Source: CBDUBH01 sp965365345 (GTDB lineage: Bacteria > Bacteroidota > Ignavibacteria > Ignavibacteriales > SURF-24). Taken from it: 64,000 nt of DNA. Where the stretch lies: assembly GCA_965365345.1 (NCBI GenBank), contig CBDUBH010000002.1:1-64000 (forward strand). Reading direction: 5' to 3'. Of the stretch, positions 63,396 to 64,000 are shown in pieces. Under the pieces are notes generated by a model. The model saw only the letters and a list, made by a program, of their open reading frames with translations. It ran no database searches and was not told the origin of the DNA. Position 1 is the stretch's first letter; each line of letters starts with the position of its first letter. The position numbers and the translations under genes are program-made.

Positions 63396-64000
63396 TCAAT
63401 TTCCACTTTTTATTTTTAAAAATCCTATTATTTTATCGTATCCGCCTTTTTGCGGTTCGTTATAATATAAAAAAACATAAAATTCTTTTGAAGTTTGCCA
63501 GTTGTTTCCTTCAAAAATAAGCCAATCAATATTTTTAACATATCCGTTTGAAATTTCACCGGTAACAAATTGATAATCGTAAATTCCCCTTTTCATTTGA
63601 AAAGAATTTTGATAAATATTTCCGTTTTTATTCAATTTATATTTTTCTGAAACTTCCCAATTATTGAATGCACCTGTTACAAAAATATCATCATTAATAA
63701 ATTCGCTCGGCTCAAATTTGAATAGGACATTCAGATATTGCGCTTCAGGATTTTTATGATCCATTAAAATTGAAGCGCCGTTTAAATCACGCCTTCCCAA
63801 TGAAAAAAACCTTGTGGTTTCCAAAATTTCGCGTTGTGCATTTACATCAGGAAAAATAAAAACATTCGGATCGCGCAGATCAGTTTGCCTGTATTCATTT
63901 CCGGGATTTATATCATTTATGTAAAAATCAAATTTTTGATTTCCATCCCAATAATATCCGCGGTAATTATCGTTTTGTCTTGGAATTACAAAAGGAAATT
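63396..64000 (-). CDS. Type IX secretion plug-type protein (DUF5103), N-terminal part outside window
   Basis: The last 201 or so residues of a gene that enters from the right edge; the frame is open to base 64000. YRGYYWDGNQKFDFYINDIN, GNEYRQTDLRDPNVFIFPDV, VTGAFNNWEVSEKYKLN and RGIYDYQFVTGE match the C-terminal part of the DUF5103 family, whose members include the plug that closes the periplasmic side of the SprA channel. An apparent TTG start at 63824 is inside the gene and should not be used. Its 3' end is 3 bp from the oxidoreductase start. Confidence 0.75.
   Translation of the reverse strand, partial: FPFVIPRQNDNYRGYYWDGNQKFDFYINDINPGNEYRQTDLRDPNVFIFPDVNAQREILETTRFFSLGRRDLNGASILMDHKNPEAQYLNVLFKFEPSEFINDDIFVTGAFNNWEVSEKYKLNKNGNIYQNSFQMKRGIYDYQFVTGEISNGYVKNIDWLIFEGNNWQTSKEFYVFLYYNEPQKGGYDKIIGFLKIKSGN

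Noticed and set aside
63396..63824. A complete 142-residue gene starting at TTG 63824
   Set aside because: The frame stays open and keeps family-like sequence to the window edge, so this is the C-terminal part of a larger gene.
1..64000. Open reading frames on the plus strand, up to about 173 codons (for example 46446-46967 and 17481-17978)
   Set aside because: All lie opposite well-identified minus-strand genes or lack start signals and familiar sequence; AT-rich coding DNA of this kind leaves long open frames on the other strand.
1..64000. tRNA or rRNA genes, or a known riboswitch
   Set aside because: I checked the gaps of more than about 200 bases for cloverleaf arms and T-loop sequence and saw none; a covariance-model scan would be needed to exclude unusual RNAs.

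Overview
The window is AT-rich bacterial chromosome, and every gene I can support lies on the minus strand, with no strand switch in 64 kb. The best fit is a member of the Ignavibacteria (Ignavibacteriota, FCB group). It carries type IX secretion parts (SprA, the response regulator PorX, a T9SS plug-type protein). It also carries a secreted protein ending in the sorting domain form common in that lineage (NYPNPFNPSTTI). Outer-membrane genes are present too: LptD, a TonB-dependent receptor and a complete Wzx/Wzy polysaccharide locus. Many genes have Shine-Dalgarno sequences, and several promoters look like ordinary sigma-70 sites (TTGACA/TATAAT, 17 bp spacer) rather than the Bacteroidetes -33/-7 type. 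The placement is inference; no rRNA is present to test it.

Layout, low to high coordinates (transcription runs right to left). 1-4.5 kb: 5' part of a TonB-dependent receptor, a T9SS cargo protein, thioredoxin. 4.9-10 kb: FabL-like enoyl-ACP reductase, DNA polymerase III alpha, dUTPase. 10.4-29 kb: envelope polysaccharide locus containing Wza and Wzz proteins, Wzy polymerase, Wzx flippase, three GT2s, a GT4, a WcaJ-type initiating transferase, a DegT aminotransferase, a polyprenol-phosphate glycosyltransferase, a GT2/sugar-transferase fusion and a second flippase. accA, a hotdog thioesterase and nadC lie between the last two. 29-32.8 kb: panC, accD, a DUF1573 protein, tsaB and tsaE. 32.8-41.4 kb: porX and the giant sprA. 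41.6-49.7 kb: a phosphatase, a CoA-transferase, alanine dehydrogenase, a 2-hydroxyacid dehydrogenase, an SpmA/SpmB fusion, an amidase lipoprotein, a small flavin-type protein and an RDD protein. 49.8-57.6 kb: a 1273-residue sensor kinase, a DUF4783 protein, a fibronectin-III lipoprotein, a VOC protein, NDH-2 and a NYN protein. 57.9-64 kb: LptD, a ROK kinase, an LEA-like lipoprotein, a Gfo/Idh/MocA oxidoreductase and the C-terminal part of a T9SS plug-type protein.

The theme is cell-envelope construction. The 10-29 kb locus would build and export a surface polysaccharide, LptD inserts LPS, and SprA, PorX and the plug protein serve type IX export. AccA, AccD, FabL, PanC and the thioesterase are acyl-lipid or CoA functions around it.

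The least ordinary points are these. panC appears to start at ATT with a good Shine-Dalgarno sequence, and sprA may do the same. A GT2 is fused to a sugar transferase whose catalytic core is missing. A histidine kinase has three extracytoplasmic regions. Short palindromes ending in ATGACA are scattered between genes. A perfect 17-bp inverted repeat precedes lptD. I found no CRISPR array, tRNA, rRNA, transposase or convincing new defence system.
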